DNA of 27,410 nucleotides, from NCBI GenBank assembly GCA_021161105.1, contig JAGHBG010000257.1, forward strand, positions 1-27,410. The letters are read 5' to 3'. Origin of the DNA: Thermotogaceae bacterium. Lineage in GTDB: Bacteria > Thermotogota > Thermotogae > Thermotogales > Thermotogaceae. The notes below the pieces were generated by a model. The model had not been told where the DNA came from. It did not search any database and saw only the letters and a program-made list of their open reading frames with translations. Each line of letters starts with the position of its first letter. The stretch's first letter is position 1. Of this stretch, positions 7,589 through 15,072 are shown one piece after another. The translations under genes were made by a program, and so were the position numbers.

Positions 7589-7765
7589 ATGAAATGGTTG
7601 GTAACAAATTCATGCGCAGAGATTTATGTGCGATACCCTTGTTTTGATATAGCAAATACAAAAATTTGTCAATTGAATGACATAAAGAGAACCTTTAAAG
7701 CTATGAGACAACCTGAAATTTTTTCCAAAAAAGTTCCAGAGGTAGAATCAATGATAAAAAAATAA
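7589..7765 (+). CDS. Possible small ORF or gene remnant (58 aa)
   Basis: The plus strand has an ATG-to-TAA frame beginning MKWLVTNSCAEIYVRYP and ending EVESMIKK; the frame stays open back to 7553. The composition looks protein-like and CGGGGAAG lies about 11 bases upstream, a poor but possible binding site. It lies alone in the spacer between two minus-strand transcripts and overlaps the likely promoter of the disulfide reductase gene, which argues against it. It could be a small protein, the tail of a decayed gene, or chance. I do not recognise it. Confidence 0.25.
   Translation: MKWLVTNSCAEIYVRYPCFDIANTKICQLNDIKRTFKAMRQPEIFSKKVPEVESMIKK
7644..7672 (-). promoter_or_regulatory. Candidate promoter for the disulfide reductase-DUF1385-fmdB transcript
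   Basis: A perfect leftward TTGACA (7667-7672) is followed after 17 bases by TATCAA (7644-7649), with an alternative TATATC after 15 bases. The start codon at 7514 lies about 125 bases downstream of the expected transcription start. Confidence 0.5.
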
Positions 7766-7825
7766 TAAGCAAAGACTTAAATTTTCGTCATCATCAATCA
7801 AAGGTAACTACATTTCTCATAATGA

Positions 7826-7860
7826 TAATAAAAATAACCCCATCCTTTCGCGGATGGGGT
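7826..7860 (-). terminator. Rho-independent terminator after the aminotransferase gene
   Basis: ACCCCATCC (7837-7845) pairs perfectly with GGATGGGGT (7852-7860) around a 6-base loop. On the minus strand it continues TATTTTTATTATC. It stands 17 bases after the stop at 7878 and closes the metal-transporter operon. Confidence 0.85.
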
Positions 7861-7877
7861 AAAGTTTTCGTTAATTC

Positions 7878-9032
7878 TCAACCTTTAAGATTTTCCGCGA
7901 AATACTCCTGAAGTGCTTTGAGTGATGCGCCAAGTTCAAATTTGTATCCAAGTTCCTTGAGAGCGAGTTCGAGGGATGAGAACGCAGCTATTGTATCAAA
8001 TGGTCCCATGTAGCCAAGATGGGCTATTCTTATTATCTTACCTTTCAGGTGAGCCTGTCCACCTGCAATTGTTACACCATATTTATCTCTCATTATCTTT
8101 GTAAGCTTTGTTCCATCTATGCTTTCCGGGAGTTTGACAGCAGTTACAACATTTCCGGGTCTCTTGGAAAGAAGTTCAAAACCGAGTGCTTTGACGGCTT
8201 TTCTTGTAGCTTCTCCCAGCACTCTGTGCCTTTCCCATACATTCTCAATTCCTTCTTCTTTTATCATATCAATTGCCTTTTTGAGCATGTAGATATGGTT
8301 AACAGCCGGTGTGTATGGATTTTCGGGAGCTTTCTTCTTGTAGGCTTTGAGATCAAAATAGTATTTTGGAAGAGTTGACTGTTCAACTAATTTCCATGCC
8401 TTTTCGCCTCTGATTGCTAAGAAGCCAAGTCCTGGAGGGAGCATAACTCCCTTCTGGGAACCAGATACGACAACATCTATTCCCCACTCATCCATCTTGA
8501 GCGGTTCAGCCAAAAGCGAGCTGACGGCGTCAGTCACAAGAACGGCATCTGTATCCTTAACAACCCTGGCTATTCTCTCAAGATCTATAACGGTTCCTGT
8601 TGATGTTTCGCTGTGGGTGGTAAAAACAGCTTTTGCGTCTGGATTCTCTTCCAGTGCCTTTTTAATATCTTCCGGCCTTACAGCTTCTCCCCATTCAAGC
8701 TCTATTTCGATAGTGTTAATTCCAAAGGCTTTAAGTATATCTCTCCATCTTTCACCGAACTTACCAGCAACAACAACTATGGCTTTATCTCCCGCAGAGA
8801 GAAGGTTTTGCACAGCAGCTTCCATAGCTCCCGTTCCGGAAGAGACGAAGGCATAAACTTCACCCTCTGTTGTTTGAAAGAGATACTTTGCACCTTCCAT
8901 GGCTTCTTTCATTATGTTGATGAACTGTGGTGTTCTGTGGTGTATCGTCTCGTTTGCACCCTCCAAGAGAACTTCATGGGGAACCGGAGTCGGTCCTGGT
9001 GCTACCAAGTAAAACTTTTTCAAAAAATTCAT
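7878..9032 (-). CDS. Serine-pyruvate / alanine-glyoxylate-type aminotransferase (class V, PLP)
   Basis: This 384-residue class V aminotransferase has the family opening LVAPGPTPVPHEVL, HHRTPQF, SSGTGAMEAAVQN (cofactor phosphate site, about 64-76), VTDAVSSL with Asp168 that contacts the pyridine nitrogen, and the Schiff-base Lys194 in SGSQKGVMLPPG. Relatives transaminate serine, alanine or glyoxylate, and in several thermophiles this family is thought to serve serine metabolism; the substrate cannot be read from sequence. The ATG at 9032 has GGAGG and AGGAG just upstream; an in-frame TTG at 9050 is less likely. The gene follows znuB by 25 bases and precedes a terminator, so it is probably the last gene of the metal-transport operon. 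Confidence 0.9.
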   Translation of the reverse strand: MNFLKKFYLVAPGPTPVPHEVLLEGANETIHHRTPQFINIMKEAMEGAKYLFQTTEGEVYAFVSSGTGAMEAAVQNLLSAGDKAIVVVAGKFGERWRDILKAFGINTIEIELEWGEAVRPEDIKKALEENPDAKAVFTTHSETSTGTVIDLERIARVVKDTDAVLVTDAVSSLLAEPLKMDEWGIDVVVSGSQKGVMLPPGLGFLAIRGEKAWKLVEQSTLPKYYFDLKAYKKKAPENPYTPAVNHIYMLKKAIDMIKEEGIENVWERHRVLGEATRKAVKALGFELLSKRPGNVVTAVKLPESIDGTKLTKIMRDKYGVTIAGGQAHLKGKIIRIAHLGYMGPFDTIAAFSSLELALKELGYKFELGASLKALQEYFAENLKG

Positions 9033-9057
9033 TCTCCTACCTCCCTTCAAGATTTAA

Positions 9058-9855
9058 TTACCCACTTAGTATTTTAACCAAAAAGGTGAACAAAAACACA
9101 ATTCCTTGAACAAGGACAATGGATGCCCCCGCTGGAATATCGAAATTCCATGAAAAAATCAGTCCAAAAAACACCGAAGCAACGGAAATCAATGGAGCGA
9201 GTTTAAACATTCCTTGATAGGTTCTTGATACCAAAGATGCGGAAGCTGCAGGAACCACCACCATTGCAGAAACAAGAACGATTCCAAGAAGATTCATTGA
9301 AACAACTATGGACACGGCAAGCAATATTAAGAATGTGTAGTAGACAAAAGGTATATTTATTCCAAGAACTTTGGAAAAATCCTCGTCAAAGGTAATGTAA
9401 ATTATATGATCCTTAAAGAAAACTATGTAGAGAACCACCAGCGCTGTGACTATTGAAGAAAACACAACATCTTTCCAACCTATAGCAAGTATGTCACCGA
9501 AAAGATATGCCATAACCCGTGAATTATCTATCTTCGCAAGGTATATGAGGATTATTCCAAGAGCCATTGATGTGCTAAATAAAATCCCCACTCCAATGTC
9601 CTCATGAACACCTCTTCTTGCCAGGAACCCCAGAATGATAGCCGCTGCCATCGCAACAGCCAATGTGACAATCGTAGGAGGAAACTTGAAAAACAATGCA
9701 AGTCCAACCCCTATAAAGGACAGGTGAGCTATACCACTTCCAAAAAACGACATCTTCCTGAGAACAACGACGCTGCCAAGAAGTGATGTAGCTACAGCAG
9801 ATAAAACTCCCCCTATCAAAGCCAATATTCCAAATTCGTAAAGAAATATTTCCAT
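9058..9855 (-). CDS. znuB: ABC-3 family metal (zinc/manganese) transporter permease, ZnuB-like
   Basis: A 265-residue integral membrane protein with about eight hydrophobic segments and the ABC-3 permease pattern: an N-terminal GILALIGGVLSAVATSLLGSVVVLRKMSFFGSGIAHLSF, the conserved loop DILAIGWKDV, and MNLLGIVLVSAMVVVPAASASL, matching the LLG.aLlvaPaaaA motif of ZnuB/MntB permeases. It would form the membrane channel with the ATPase encoded 6 bases upstream. Zinc is the usual substrate of such systems, but manganese or iron cannot be excluded. Confidence 0.92.
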   Translation of the reverse strand: MEIFLYEFGILALIGGVLSAVATSLLGSVVVLRKMSFFGSGIAHLSFIGVGLALFFKFPPTIVTLAVAMAAAIILGFLARRGVHEDIGVGILFSTSMALGIILIYLAKIDNSRVMAYLFGDILAIGWKDVVFSSIVTALVVLYIVFFKDHIIYITFDEDFSKVLGINIPFVYYTFLILLAVSIVVSMNLLGIVLVSAMVVVPAASASLVSRTYQGMFKLAPLISVASVFFGLIFSWNFDIPAGASIVLVQGIVFLFTFLVKILSG

Positions 9856-9861
9856 ATTTTT

Positions 9862-10605
9862 TCACCTCTTATGGTTGTGAAGAACCGCTTTTACATTGTA
9901 GCCGTACAGCTTAGCGAAGAACTCTTCTGGAAGCTCATCAACATCTTTTGCATGAACAACTAATTTTTTATTTATACACAAGATTCCGTCAGAATGTTCA
10001 CTAACGAATCCAACATCGTGAGTCACCACTATAACAGTCATGCCAGTTTCGTTCAACTCCTTAACCAGCCTGAAGAAATTCCCTTGACTTTCTGTGTCAA
10101 GACCAACAGTCGGCTCATCCATTATCAGAATTTCTGGTTTCGAAACTATAGCCCTTGCTATCATCACCCTCTGGCGCTGCCCACCAGAAAGTTCATGGAT
10201 AAGCCTTCTGGAAAATCCCTCCATATTCACCCTTTCAAGAGCTTTGAGAGCTTTTTTGTAGTGCTGCTTTTTAAACCTGAACTTCCTTTCTCTGAAAAGT
10301 CCCATCAAAACTATATCGATAACCCTGATTGGGAATCTTGTAAAAGCGCCTATCTGGGGTACATAACCAACCAACTTTTCCCTCAGATATTCATCTCTGT
10401 CTTTTCCAAATATCTGCACTTGGCCATCGTAATCCTCAATAATTCCAACTATAGTCTTGACGAGGGTGCTTTTCCCACCACCGTTGGGGCCAACTATTGT
10501 ATAAAATTTTCCCTTTTCCAGAGAGAAATTAACATCCTTTAAAGCGACTATATCTCCATACCTCACCGTAAGGTTTTTCACTTCAAGACAGTACTCACAC
10601 TTCAC
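9862..10605 (-). CDS. znuC: Metal ABC transporter ATP-binding protein, ZnuC-like
   Basis: The 247-residue ATPase has Walker A GPNGGGKST (39-47), the Q-loop Gln in YVPQIG, signature LSGGQ (139-143), Walker B ILIMDE (159-164) and the switch His196 in VVTHD. It drives uptake through the ZnuB-like permease. The start is a GTG at 10605 that overlaps the preceding TGA (GTGA); GGAGG lies 7 bases upstream within the end of the binding-protein gene. The C-terminus contains HNHKR, a small His cluster. Confidence 0.93.
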   Translation of the reverse strand: MKCEYCLEVKNLTVRYGDIVALKDVNFSLEKGKFYTIVGPNGGGKSTLVKTIVGIIEDYDGQVQIFGKDRDEYLREKLVGYVPQIGAFTRFPIRVIDIVLMGLFRERKFRFKKQHYKKALKALERVNMEGFSRRLIHELSGGQRQRVMIARAIVSKPEILIMDEPTVGLDTESQGNFFRLVKELNETGMTVIVVTHDVGFVSEHSDGILCINKKLVVHAKDVDELPEEFFAKLYGYNVKAVLHNHKR

Positions 10606-11390
10606 TTTAGCGCCTCCAATACAACCTTCTCTACACTTAATATGAACTCTTCATAACTCCTGACATCTGCTCCAAGGACATCGACTTCTAATTCTTTTAA
10701 CCTGCATTCTCTCAGAAGTGGAAGAGCTATTTTCTTACTTGAACTTTTCTCAATAATTATTTTCTTTAAGCTCTTTTCTTTACACACCTTTATAATATCC
10801 TTCAAACTTCTTGCAGATAAAGAAGATTGAGTTTGTCCAATAACAGTGTAATATTCTCCCTTGAAGTATTCCTTCAAGAAATGATAAAGCGCTGGGCGGA
10901 GCTCTAAAACCGTTCCATTTTTATCACTAAAATCCTTCCTTAATTCCTCGTCAAGTTTTTCTAATTTATCCAAAAATTTTTTATAGTTTTTCTCTATCTC
11001 ATCCTTTTTATCCGGATAGACCCTTTCAAGGCACTCTTTTATATTGCTTGCTGCCTTTCCCATGAGCTTTGGATTTAGCCACACATGGGGATTTGCATCC
11101 ATTTCTTTATCCATACCCTTTGCAGCATAGCATACATCTGCCTTCACCTTCTTTATCCACTCTTCAAAGCCACTTCCAAAAACTATCAAGACATCTGATT
11201 TGTATATTTTTTTCATTGAAGACGGTGTAAGGGAAAACATGTGAGGGTTGGAATTCGGATCTATCAAAACCTGAACCTGACCAGGATATAGCTCTTTCAC
11301 TATAAACATCAAAGGCCTTATGGAAACAAGAACATAGGAAAAAGCTAATGATGATACCAAAAGCGCAACGATTAAAAATGCTCTTTTCAT
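10602..11390 (-). CDS. znuA: Metal ABC transporter substrate-binding protein, ZnuA/TroA-like, atypical ligands
   Basis: This 262-residue protein begins with a signal peptide (MKRAFLIVALLVSSLAFS), so it is exported. Two metal ligands of the cluster A-I fold are visible: His50 in SNPHMF and His102 in NPHVWLNP. The usual third histidine, which starts the block H-x-A-x-x-Y-F, is replaced by Arg165 in LELRPALYHF, although His170 stands five residues on. There is no His-rich loop, and the protein is shorter than the common 290-310 residues. It should deliver a divalent metal to ZnuBC, but affinity or specificity may differ. AAAGGAGG precedes the ATG by 8 bases; the preceding gene ends 15 bases upstream. 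Confidence 0.85.
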   Translation of the reverse strand: MKRAFLIVALLVSSLAFSYVLVSIRPLMFIVKELYPGQVQVLIDPNSNPHMFSLTPSSMKKIYKSDVLIVFGSGFEEWIKKVKADVCYAAKGMDKEMDANPHVWLNPKLMGKAASNIKECLERVYPDKKDEIEKNYKKFLDKLEKLDEELRKDFSDKNGTVLELRPALYHFLKEYFKGEYYTVIGQTQSSLSARSLKDIIKVCKEKSLKKIIIEKSSSKKIALPLLRECRLKELEVDVLGADVRSYEEFILSVEKVVLEALK

Positions 11391-11405
11391 CTATCAAACC
11401 TCCTT

Positions 11406-13103
11406 TCATAGTGTATCAACCTGAATTTTAACCTTCTTGCCGCAAAATGCAATTCCAAAGCCGATTACCTTATAACCTAACTTTTTCATCTTTGAGTGAT
11501 ATTTTCTTTCCCTTATCTGATTCAATGCCTCCTTTGAGATTTTCTCAAGGCTTTCATCTTTATCCGCTCTCTTCACCTCAAAAATAGCAGCGTAATTTCC
11601 ATATTCTTTTGACTTAGGATACACCACAACATCAAGTCTTCCGTAGCCTGATTCCATCTCACTTTCCACTGCATAACCATTCACAGCTATAGCAAGCATT
11701 CCAAGTAAGAAGCCTTTGTAAAATCTTTCGCTCTCGTTCTTCGCTACATCGTAGTAGCTAAGGCCTGTTAATAAAAATTCTTCTAACTTTTCCTTTAACT
11801 TATCATATTCTCCTTTCTCCATCATTTCATCAAGCGCATCATACATGCGCTTCATCTCTATCTTCGTCTTCTTCCTTATCCATTTTTGAACACTCTCTTT
11901 AAAGAATTCCAATATCTCTTCATTTGGTATCCTGAAGGAGTATTTTTTCCTCTTTATCCTTTTTGCACTTAAATATCCACTGCTTGCAAAGAGAACCCAC
12001 ACTCCCGTTTCGTCCTCTTCAAGTTCTCTCAGTGAAAGATCTGGATTTATACTAATATTCACTGAATCTCCTTTGATGAGCACATCAAGTTTTTCTTTTA
12101 TATCCTTGCTTTTATAAATCTGTTCTACTATCAAATCATTCGATGATGTGCTTATCCAATAGGTTAAGGAAGCATCCTCGGGAGAAAGTCCACCTTGAGT
12201 TCTTTTTGCTATGTAGTTAACAATACTCCATGGATTGTAAAGATTTTCTGTTTTGCCGACTTTGTAATTCCCATACCACTTGTAGACTACTTCCTTATCC
12301 TCTCTCCCAAGACCGTAATGCTTTAACATCTCATCAACTTCTTCCTGTGTGAACCCATACTTATCTGCCATTTCGTTGTCAAATATGGTGTAAACAGCAA
12401 GGTTGTTTAAACCTGAGAATATCGACTCTTTCGCTATTCTGTAAACGCCTGTGAGAATGCCAAACTCCAAATATTCATTGTCTTTGAGAGCTGCAGTTAA
12501 TAAGTTTCTCATGAATGCTACCATGTTGTCGTAGTAATCCCTGTCTTTTTCTCTGTATGTATACGCAGTCTCTATCGGCACATCGTATTCATCAATGAGA
12601 AGTATTGTCCTCTTTCCTGTGGACTTGTAAAGAATCTCCGTCAGCATACCTAAAAGGTTGGCGTATTCGCCAGTAGTTGCATCCCCTCTTGCCGCACGAA
12701 GCAATTTCTCTTTTTCTCCTTCTATCATTTCAAATGAGGAATATTTCATCGCTAATTCCGATAGTTGGTTTTTGATATTCTCATACGCATCCTTCCATGT
12801 AATATTTTTAACGCTTTTGAAGGTTATAAAAATAACAGGATATTTACGATAATAATCCTTTACAATCCCTTCCTCTTTGCATATCTTAAGACCGTTAAAT
12901 AAGCCCTCTTTTCCACTCAAAGAGAAGAACTCTTGAAGCATCTTCATATTCAAAGTTTTTCCGAAACGTCTTGGGCGAGTGATGAGCTTCACCTTACCTG
13001 GAAGGTCTATTATGTCTTTTATCAGCAGTGTTTTATCGACATAGTAGTAATTACCTTTTATCATTTCTGAGAATTCGCTTATCCCTATCGGGAGTTTCTT
13101 CAC
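11406..13103 (-). CDS. AAA-ATPase-like domain protein with C-terminal PD-(D/E)XK (DUF1703) nuclease-like domain
   Basis: The 565-residue protein opens LPIGISEFSEMIKGNYYYVDKT, the standard start of the AAA-ATPase-like family (PF09820 type). A degenerate P-loop RPRRFGKT is at 43-50 and a Walker B-like TILLIDEYDVP at about 166-176. The C-terminal domain has the PD-(D/E)XK signature, with Asp492 in GRLDVVVY and Glu509-x-Lys511 in FEVKRA. Such proteins occur in many copies in some anaerobes (Bacteroidetes, Fusobacteria, Kosmotoga and Mesotoga types) and are suspected of being mobile or involved in defence; no function is proved. The GTG at 13103 has AGGTGA 7 bases upstream. It lies between a PIG-L deacetylase (77-base gap) and znuA (15-base gap), an unexpected place in a metal operon. 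Confidence 0.88.
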   Translation of the reverse strand: MKKLPIGISEFSEMIKGNYYYVDKTLLIKDIIDLPGKVKLITRPRRFGKTLNMKMLQEFFSLSGKEGLFNGLKICKEEGIVKDYYRKYPVIFITFKSVKNITWKDAYENIKNQLSELAMKYSSFEMIEGEKEKLLRAARGDATTGEYANLLGMLTEILYKSTGKRTILLIDEYDVPIETAYTYREKDRDYYDNMVAFMRNLLTAALKDNEYLEFGILTGVYRIAKESIFSGLNNLAVYTIFDNEMADKYGFTQEEVDEMLKHYGLGREDKEVVYKWYGNYKVGKTENLYNPWSIVNYIAKRTQGGLSPEDASLTYWISTSSNDLIVEQIYKSKDIKEKLDVLIKGDSVNISINPDLSLRELEEDETGVWVLFASSGYLSAKRIKRKKYSFRIPNEEILEFFKESVQKWIRKKTKIEMKRMYDALDEMMEKGEYDKLKEKLEEFLLTGLSYYDVAKNESERFYKGFLLGMLAIAVNGYAVESEMESGYGRLDVVVYPKSKEYGNYAAIFEVKRADKDESLEKISKEALNQIRERKYHSKMKKLGYKVIGFGIAFCGKKVKIQVDTL

Positions 13104-13130
13104 AGTACTTCACCTCTTCTTCAAATCTTA

Positions 13131-13168
13131 GTAACCCCAGTACATAGTCTAAGTTACATTGGTAACCC
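13131..13168. repeat. GTAACCC direct repeat with a GTTAC/GTAAC dyad
   Basis: GTAACCC occurs at 13131-13137 and 13162-13168 (31-base period). The second copy also forms a perfect dyad, GTTAC (13153-13157), ATTG, GTAAC (13162-13166). It lies in the 77-base gap just upstream of the AAA-ATPase-like gene and could be an operator or a weak hairpin. No T tract follows. Confidence 0.3.
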
Positions 13169-13180
13169 TTGCTCTCATCA

Positions 13181-13933
13181 TCAATAATATTCAACTTCTG
13201 GTATCGCATGAAGGAGCAATCTTGGAATAATCTTAAAGCCTTCTGCCTTTTCACAACCTATTTCCTTTCCATACATCTTTGCTTTTTCTCCCAAGTAATA
13301 CTTCAGCATTTCCCACATCTGACCAAACTGACTTTTGTGCTGGGACAGAGCCTCCAATTTCTTATCATAAGTATCTTCTACACAGACATAAATATTTGTC
13401 GATGGTGTGAAATAAAGCGCAGCAGCTTTTACATCGTATGGAGGAAATTCCGGCATAATGGAGGAAAATTTAGAAAAAAGCACAGCTTGCAAAGCAGCCA
13501 TGCCTACTTTTATATGATCAGGATGCACCTCGTATTTAACATAGGGATCAACTGTAAAGACGATATCTGATTTTACCTTTCTTATGAGTTCAACGAGCTT
13601 ATTTCGAACCTGCTCCACCATGTAATCTCCAAGATCCTCAAAATTAAGGAAAAATACTTCCTTTATTCCCAAAATTTTTGCAGCCTGAAGCTGCTCATTT
13701 TGCCTTAACTTTGCAACATCTTCTTCAATCACGCTATCAGAGCCTGTGTAGCCTTTCCTTCCGTCTGTTACAACAGCAAGATATACTTCTTTTCCAAGAT
13801 TCGATAATTTCCTAATCGTTCCTCCACAGTCAAGCTCTGAATCGTCTGGGTGAGGGGAAATGAAAAGATACCTTTCAAACCCAAGAATGTCTGGCTTTTC
13901 CACGAGAGAGTTTATAAATTGACTTTTATTCAT
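13181..13933 (-). CDS. PIG-L / LmbE family deacetylase
   Basis: The 250-residue protein has the zinc-binding SPHPDDSELDCGG (His28, Asp30, Asp31) and the second block EVHPDHIKVG (His137, His140) of PIG-L N-acetylglucosaminyl deacetylases. Relatives remove acetyl groups from GlcNAc-linked compounds such as bacillithiol or mycothiol precursors and from antibiotics; its substrate is unknown, and no bacillithiol or mycothiol genes lie beside it. A GTG at 13942 is in frame, but GAGGTGA lies 5 bases before the ATG at 13933, which I prefer. It starts about 95 bases from the divergent apt gene and reads into the ATPase and metal-transport genes. Confidence 0.88.
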   Translation of the reverse strand: MNKSQFINSLVEKPDILGFERYLFISPHPDDSELDCGGTIRKLSNLGKEVYLAVVTDGRKGYTGSDSVIEEDVAKLRQNEQLQAAKILGIKEVFFLNFEDLGDYMVEQVRNKLVELIRKVKSDIVFTVDPYVKYEVHPDHIKVGMAALQAVLFSKFSSIMPEFPPYDVKAAALYFTPSTNIYVCVEDTYDKKLEALSQHKSQFGQMWEMLKYYLGEKAKMYGKEIGCEKAEGFKIIPRLLLHAIPEVEYY

Positions 13934-13953
13934 AGCTATCACCTCACAGAAAT

Positions 13954-13983
13954 ATTATAGACCATTTGCCATACCGTTGTGGT
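13954..13983 (-). promoter_or_regulatory. Likely promoter for the PIG-L gene in the divergent apt spacer
   Basis: A leftward TATAAT (plus-strand ATTATA, 13954-13959) stands 20 bases before the start codon; the -35 region (ACCACA about 18 bases upstream) is poor. The same spacer holds the dyad ATACC-GTTGT-GGTAT (13971-13985) and, on the plus strand, TATATT at 13983-13988, which may be the -10 box of apt. The two promoters would overlap. Confidence 0.45.
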
Positions 13984-14027
13984 ATATTACCCTATGTGTG
14001 AAGAAATCTGAAAAAGGAGGTAGAGCA

Positions 14028-14540
14028 ATGGATATCAAAAAATTCATAAGGGATATACCGGATTTTCCAAAGAAAGGAATTATTTTCAAAGATATAACAC
14101 CCCTTCTCAAAGACAAAAAAGCGTTTAAAGAAGCTATTGATCAGCTTTGCGATGAAGTGAAGGATTTAGACTTCGACCTGATAATAGCGCCGGAGGCAAG
14201 AGGATTCATCCTCGGTTCTGCTATGGCATACAAGCTGGGGAAGGGCTTTGTTCCTGTGAGAAAGCCCGGAAAGCTTCCCTATAAAACTGCCTATGAGGAA
14301 TTTCAACTTGAGTATGGAACTGATCAGCTTCATATACATATAGATGCTGTTGAAAAGGGCCAGAATGTTCTCATAGTTGACGATGTCCTGGCTACCGGTG
14401 GTACAGCAAAAGCCCTTGCCAACCTCGTAAAAAAAGTTGGGGGGAATGTTGCTGGAATGATATTCTTGATTGAACTCTCCTTCCTAAATGCAAGGGAAAA
14501 ATTACAAAACTACTGGGTTGAATCGCTCATCAAATACTGA
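14028..14540 (+). CDS. apt: Adenine phosphoribosyltransferase
   Basis: At 170 residues this is full length for APRT, which salvages adenine to AMP with PRPP. It opens IKKFIRDIPDFPKKGIIFKDITPLL (family N-terminus), has APEARGFILGSA for base recognition and the PRPP loop VLIVDDVLATGGTAKA at about 114-129. The start is the ATG at 14028, preceded by AAAGGAGGT at about 7 bases; earlier in-frame codons have no binding site. It is one of only two well-supported plus-strand genes in the window. Its last 31 bases overlap the end of a convergent gene. Confidence 0.96.
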   Translation: MDIKKFIRDIPDFPKKGIIFKDITPLLKDKKAFKEAIDQLCDEVKDLDFDLIIAPEARGFILGSAMAYKLGKGFVPVRKPGKLPYKTAYEEFQLEYGTDQLHIHIDAVEKGQNVLIVDDVLATGGTAKALANLVKKVGGNVAGMIFLIELSFLNAREKLQNYWVESLIKY

Positions 14541-14932
14541 ACAGGTTTTAAAAAGAGAGAAACGAAGTTATCTTCAAAGTTTAGATCGAAAATAATGAAT
14601 CTTTTTAGCAGAGAGAACATCTTGAATGGGAAGACATAAAGCTTCCCATCTTTCATTTCAAAGGACTTGCTTGAGTAACCTTTTATCATGTTCATTACGA
14701 GCTTGTTGGTCTTTATCTCAAAAATTATCGGATCGTCGGGAGATTCTTGAACTTTGAACAAAGCAAGCCTCACAGACACAGGTATCTTCAGCATTCCCAT
14801 CAACTTCCCGGTTATCACTATATTTACCGACTTTCCTTCCGGTTCAACTGTTATGTTATCAACTTTCGTTGTATCCTTGAAAAACCTGGATATTAAATCA
14901 CAGCCTATTCTGATCTCTATGTAATCACTCAT
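14510..14932 (-). CDS. Hypothetical protein convergent with apt
   Basis: I do not recognise this 140-residue protein. It begins MSDYIEIRIGCDLISRFFKD and looks beta-rich: alternating strands such as NITVEPEGKSVNIVITGKLMG, IPVSVRLALFKVQ, DPIIFEIKTNKLVM and KLYVFPFKMFSLLKRFIIFDLNFEDNFVSLFL. It has no signal peptide and no certain membrane segment. A good Shine-Dalgarno (AAAGGAGG) precedes the ATG and leftward TATAAT boxes occur near 14981 and 14996. Its C-terminus overlaps the end of apt tail to tail by 31 bases. The frame depends on the length of an A run near 14880-14885, which I could not count with certainty. Confidence 0.7.
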   Translation of the reverse strand: MSDYIEIRIGCDLISRFFKDTTKVDNITVEPEGKSVNIVITGKLMGMLKIPVSVRLALFKVQESPDDPIIFEIKTNKLVMNMIKGYSSKSFEMKDGKLYVFPFKMFSLLKRFIIFDLNFEDNFVSLFLKPVQYLMSDSTQ

Positions 14933-15017
14933 ATTTTGTTCCTCCTTTGAGTATTCTTCTCAGATAGCATTGATCAGCAGATTATAAGCCTTTCTATTAT
15001 ATAATTTACACATCGTT

Positions 15018-15057
15018 TTTAAATAAAACAGCCCCTGCCATCTGGCAAGGGCTGTTT
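15018..15057 (-). terminator. Rho-independent terminator after the Clp ATPase gene
   Basis: AAACAGCCC (15026-15034) pairs with GGGCTGTTT (15049-15057); after a C/A mismatch TGCC pairs with GGCA around a 4-base loop. On the minus strand the stem leads into TTTTATTT. It lies 16 bases past the stop at 15073. Confidence 0.85.
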
Positions 15058-15072
15058 ACATTTTGAGCCATT

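Noticed and set aside
13051..13254. 67-codon minus-strand frame across the gap between PIG-L and the ATPase gene
   Set aside because: Most of it overlaps the ends of both real genes out of frame, and it has no binding site.
14981..15001. Two leftward TATAAT boxes as definite promoters of the unknown gene convergent with apt
   Set aside because: Neither has an acceptable -35 box at 16-18 bases; mentioned only as candidates.
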